NCBI GenBank assembly: GCA_033961575.1
Contig: CM066731.1
Coordinates: 130,751,001 to 130,815,000, forward strand
Source: Aselliscus stoliczkanus
Lineage: Eukaryota > Chordata > Mammalia > Chiroptera > Hipposideridae
Length of the DNA stretch: 64,000 nt
Direction of reading: 5' to 3'
Shown: piece by piece, positions 60,054 to 64,000 of the stretch
Position numbering within the stretch: the stretch's first letter is position 1
Layout: each line of letters opens with the position of its first letter
Program-made: the position numbers and the translations under genes
The notes under the pieces: model-generated
Databases searched by the model: none
What the model was told of the DNA's origin: nothing
What the model saw: the letters and a program-made list of their open reading frames with translations, nothing else

Positions 60054-62452
60054 TGTTTTCAGCTACCTGGAACCCTGACCTCACACTTCTAAGTATCCCT
60101 TGATTAAATTCTCTTTATTTACCCTTTTTGAGTGTGCCATCCCTTTCCTGAAATACTGAAGCCATTCTTTGTATAGAAAATTTCTGTTCACCAAATTCCT
60201 CTTTGGGATGGCCATTGGGTTTTTTGGGCCTTTGAATACTTAGAACTCATTCCACTGTCATATTGCTAAAGAAAGCATTTTCAAGAGGGTAAATTGAGTT
60301 TATGTGTATTTGTTTAGGAAGTCGTTAAATATTTTCCATAAAGTTATTACATATAATTAAGTTTATAGCTCATGGATATAGCACTGCCACTTTTCACACC
60401 TTACAAATAACAAGAAAATGCTAACTTCAAATTTATCTCTCAAAGTTCAAAGTCCAGCTTAAAGGATTTTTTTTTTTTTTTTTTTGTGAGAGACAGAAAA
60501 AAAATCTACAACTTTGAAAATCTCTTCATGTACCTACCCACCTAATCCTCACCAATTTTTGTGATCCTCTCGTTTGGGAGGCAAATTCACTAAACCTCCT
60601 TGGTGCATTGCAAGGCAACACTAGTATGGTAACCATCTGTGATCTAAACTTCTTAGGAAGAAAGTGTTGTCTGAAAAAGCAGAAGTGTATTTCCCCATAA
60701 ACCAGCAGGGCCCAAAAGTTACTGTCTAGAAATCCTGCCTTATTAAAAGAAGTGACTTGTAGATTCCATAATTAAAGGTTAAGCTCTACTAAGCAGGGTG
60801 GCGTTTGTTTGGGTAGCAATTATAGCTTTTGCATCCTTCTCAAGTGTTTCTAAATGGTCCTCCCCCGGTGATAAGCAGGGCATGATTCATTTGCTTAACA
60901 AGCTGTTCTCCTTCTTCTCCTCCTTTCCCTCTCCTCAAAAGATAATGTAAAAAGATAAACTGCACTCTAGGCCAAATCTGAATAATCACAAATTTTATAT
61001 TAGAGAAGCCTGAAAAAAACACTTTATGTTCTTTACCCTTTTTGTTTTTTGCATATTTTCAAATACTTCTCAGCTCACAGAAATGGAGTGTCTTTGCACA
61101 AAATGATTTATTTTATAGTGAAGCTTTAGGGATTATGTAAAACTGTAGATTATTTGAAGACAGCTTTTCAATAATAATATATAGGAAAAGGGTAAAGCAG
61201 TTTTATAAAGCTTTCAAATATATAATAATGAGCTCTCAATTGAAGTATTGCTAGCATGATGTTAGAATAACTAAAATTATCATAGCCTATTCTTCTTAAG
61301 ACATGAGTTTTGATATTTTATCTTTTTTTTTCATTTTTAAACTGTATTTTTGAGCAAATTAATGCATGTCCAGATTACTCTGAGAAGACTGATTTCTGAA
61401 AAGCAGAATTTTTGGAGTTAAAAAGCTTAAACCATTTTTTATAACTATCAATATTTTCATCTGCTCAATGTTCAATCATGTTGATGCTCAAATTTTCTTT
61501 GTACTGTAGAATAACAGTGGTGCAGGTTATTAGTTAAGCTACTGGATATGATCATTCATAAGATAAACTAGTGTGTCAGCATTTCTAACTAAGGCAATCA
61601 GTCAGGAATTTCTCCTTTCCCTTGATTTATGCTTTTGAGTGTATTGGCAAATATTTTATACATTTTAATATGTACAATAATTAAACAAAAGCATCTAGCT
61701 ACAAGTAATTTCATCTGAAATATATACAATGCTACACATAAAAATCTAATATCTAAATATCGTATGAAATTTACACTAAGATATTTGAGCTCTACCAAGT
61801 AAAATGTTTTTTTTTATTTAGATTCCAAATACTTCCCTAATCTTCTATCCCCAAAAGATAATCTGTAGTAGAATCTACAAATAGATTTGAGCATGAAGTT
61901 GACCAAATTCCTTTTATTGAAATAATGTATCCTCTACACTGTTCATTTGTACACTGGTGCTTCCTTGGAAAGGAACTTCCTGTTATTTTGAGAAAGTACA
62001 GCATGAGATTGTCCATGATTAAGGAAACTTAAAACTAGAGGCCATGTGTATTCCATATGTTTAATTCAGTTAGTGACCATGGATGAATTTATATTGTGGG
62101 TATTTTTTTTTTCTTGTCAAGGCATTATTCTTTGTAAGCTGGAGCAGTGTTAGGATTTGGAGATTGATTTTTTTATAGAACAAGAGAGAATTAAATAATT
62201 TTGCAGAAGGATGATCCTGAAGCCAACTCTCTGGTACATAAGGGTGTAGTGCATGATTCAATGGCACTGAATCACTTTCAAGATTGTTAAGGGACTGCAT
62301 GCAGTGACACTAAGGCAATAGATAGGCACCCACCAAGAGGTACAATCCTGCTTCCTAAATGAACCAACAGGCTGAACAGCAAGTCTTTTCAAAACTTGGT
62401 TTTTAATAGTAAGAAATAGTTTTGCATCACAACCTCGTACAGGCTAACACAT
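60054..62452. other. AT-rich unique sequence, no gene
   Basis: No coding exon, RNA gene or repeat that I can name. 60670-60910 is of balanced composition and may be constrained noncoding DNA. A T-run lies at 60470-60485. Confidence 0.45.
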
Positions 62453-62455
62453 GCG

Positions 62456-62489
<34 letters not shown>

Positions 62490-62495
62490 CACACA
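62453..62495 (+). repeat. (CA)n microsatellite
   Basis: An imperfect CA run with two CG interruptions (ATGCGCACAC and ACGCACAC). Confidence 0.95.
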
Positions 62496-64000
62496 TACCC
62501 TCACATTTATATACAATTGAAACTAAATTTCAGAAAACAATACTTACTGGAATTATAGCCAAAGCACTATTTTATTATTTTATTCATCCTATTTTTTTCT
62601 CAGTCAACCATGACCAATAAGTTATGTTATGCCCCACTAAAGCGGCATCTAGCATTTTGAAAAGCACTGTAAAGTGCATCATAAAAAATGACATGTACAA
62701 TGAGCACCTGTTATTCTCTGATTTCCAAGCAGAGGCAGCCAAGAGAAGATGGGCTTCCTTTGATCCATACTATCTACAACTGATTTCACTTTTAGTCTCA
62801 AAAAGACTCATTAAGTTGAACATCTAAGGCAATACTCTGAAACTTTGAACATATGGTTCATTGAGACAAGTGTAAATTGAGTCACATGATCTCACTAGTT
62901 AAGCCTACTTACAGATAGTAGGTAGTAATTGATATTTATTTAGTTTGTGGCCATTTGGCATTATAAATTAAGCCTATGTTTCTCAGATTGAAACTGGAAT
63001 AATCTCTACTAGTTACCTAGAGAAACAGTGGCAATGAGATGGGAGAAAGAGGCTAGCCTTCCTGTTTGATCTCTTTCTGTCTTGAAAGAAAGACCCTGCT
63101 CTAGCCTGAGAATCTCAGAGGAAAAGATTCTTTCCTTTTCACACACAAGGGAAGTCTAGCATTATAGACTATAACTGGACAGACACTGGAGTGGTCTGTG
63201 GGCTTCTGTCTGAACTTCTGCCAATTAAAAATATCCATTAATTTGGATGAAGTCACAACTCTCAGGAAAAAATGAGTACCTTTAGGAGAAGCAATGGCCT
63301 CTAAGCTTCTAAGAAATTGACTGAATTTATTCGAGTCCTTTGAAAATGCTAGGTAGCTAAAAATAAATGCAACAGGACACAGGATTTGGAAGTCAAACAA
63401 GCTGAGAGCAGGAAGGAAAGAGCCCAGAACAGAGTGCCCACACAGACAGCTCCCACGGATCCTGGTGAATGAGAAGGCACCATGAAGACAGAGCAGAACA
63501 TTAAAGGGGATGGAAGGGTACCAAAGATGGCTTCAATCCCTGTATTATTTAGTGTAAAGGACTAAGCTGGTATAATGCTATCCTAGTGTGTCTTAACAAT
63601 AGAGAAGCTTTTAAAATAATTGCTGTTTCTGGCTCACATATAAATCTGAGGCAGGTAGGCAGGCACACAGTTAGTAATCCAGGTTCCTCCCATCTTCTTT
63701 CTCCATTATCATCCGGGGTATTTCCCTTATTCCATAAGGAATGCTTTCTAAGGAAAAATTATTTAAATAGGATTTGCTCCAGTTTGGTTGAGGGAGAAAA
63801 TGCATGAAGGAGCATATGCTCAACATTTTAGGGTCCCAGATAAAAGGCACATAGCACGTCCTTTTATTTTCCCCTGGTGAAAATGAAGTCACATAGCCAT
63901 GTAGAGCTTAAAGGATTGGGTGAGGAGTGACAGTGCTACAAAATATAGTCCCTGGCTTGGTGGTCAGATCCCTAGCCCAACTGTATTACTAGGGAATAAA
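62496..64000. other. Unique sequence to window end, no gene
   Basis: No recognised gene or repeat. 62620-62830 is open in one frame and of balanced composition, but it encodes nothing that I recognise. Confidence 0.4.

Overview
The window is about 64 kb of AT-rich, gene-free nuclear DNA from a placental mammal. I find no protein-coding gene. Every open reading frame is short (the longest is 140 codons), and most lie in transposon remnants, microsatellites or stop-poor AT-rich stretches. Old repeats shared by eutherians or mammals (MIR, L2, MER5-like hAT elements, an MLT1-type LTR, L1M 3' ends) are scattered through it, as in an intergenic desert or a very long intron. Repeat family names come from memory of consensus sequences, not from a database search.

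The youngest layer is one lineage-specific tRNA-derived SINE family, with ten copies. Five are long (about 450 bp) and carry a tRNA-like head with A and B boxes, a body with internal repeats, a C-rich block, and in most copies an AATAAA signal, TCTT and an A tail. Four are short (about 110-125 bp), stop at the same point just after the head, and have their own target-site duplications. One is a divergent short variant. The window has no Alu, B1/B2, horse ERE, carnivore CAN or BovB elements, which argues against anthropoid primates, mice, horses, carnivores and ruminants. The C-rich end of the long form resembles what I remember of Rhin-1 SINEs of horseshoe-bat relatives, so a rhinolophoid bat is my best guess at moderate to low confidence.

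Layout: 0.3-1 kb, two SINEs. 1-6.3 kb, L2, MIR and MER5 relics plus microsatellites. 6.5-10.8 kb, mostly unique AT-rich DNA ending in an unusual modular element at 10.07-10.44 kb. 10.8-12.9 kb, L2 with an inverted pair of long SINEs. 13-18.5 kb, mostly unique. 18.5-19.7 kb, L2. 20.2-24.4 kb, candidate conserved noncoding elements flanking an L1M relic. 27.4-29.2 kb, two L1M 3' ends and a hAT relic. 33.1-36.7 kb, a cluster of four SINEs. 39-42 kb, MIR, an exon-like segment at 40.45 kb, an old repeat, and a pre-miRNA-like hairpin at 41.94-42.02 kb. 44-55.4 kb, several L2 and hAT relics. 57.3-58.9 kb, a TTTC microsatellite, an MLT1 LTR and an L1M end. 59.9 kb, the last SINE.

The most interesting items are the 62-bp-period modular element with a near-perfect 20-bp inverted repeat containing two POU octamers, the pre-miRNA-like hairpin, the two-form SINE family, the exon-like segment, and the stop-poor element around 24 kb.
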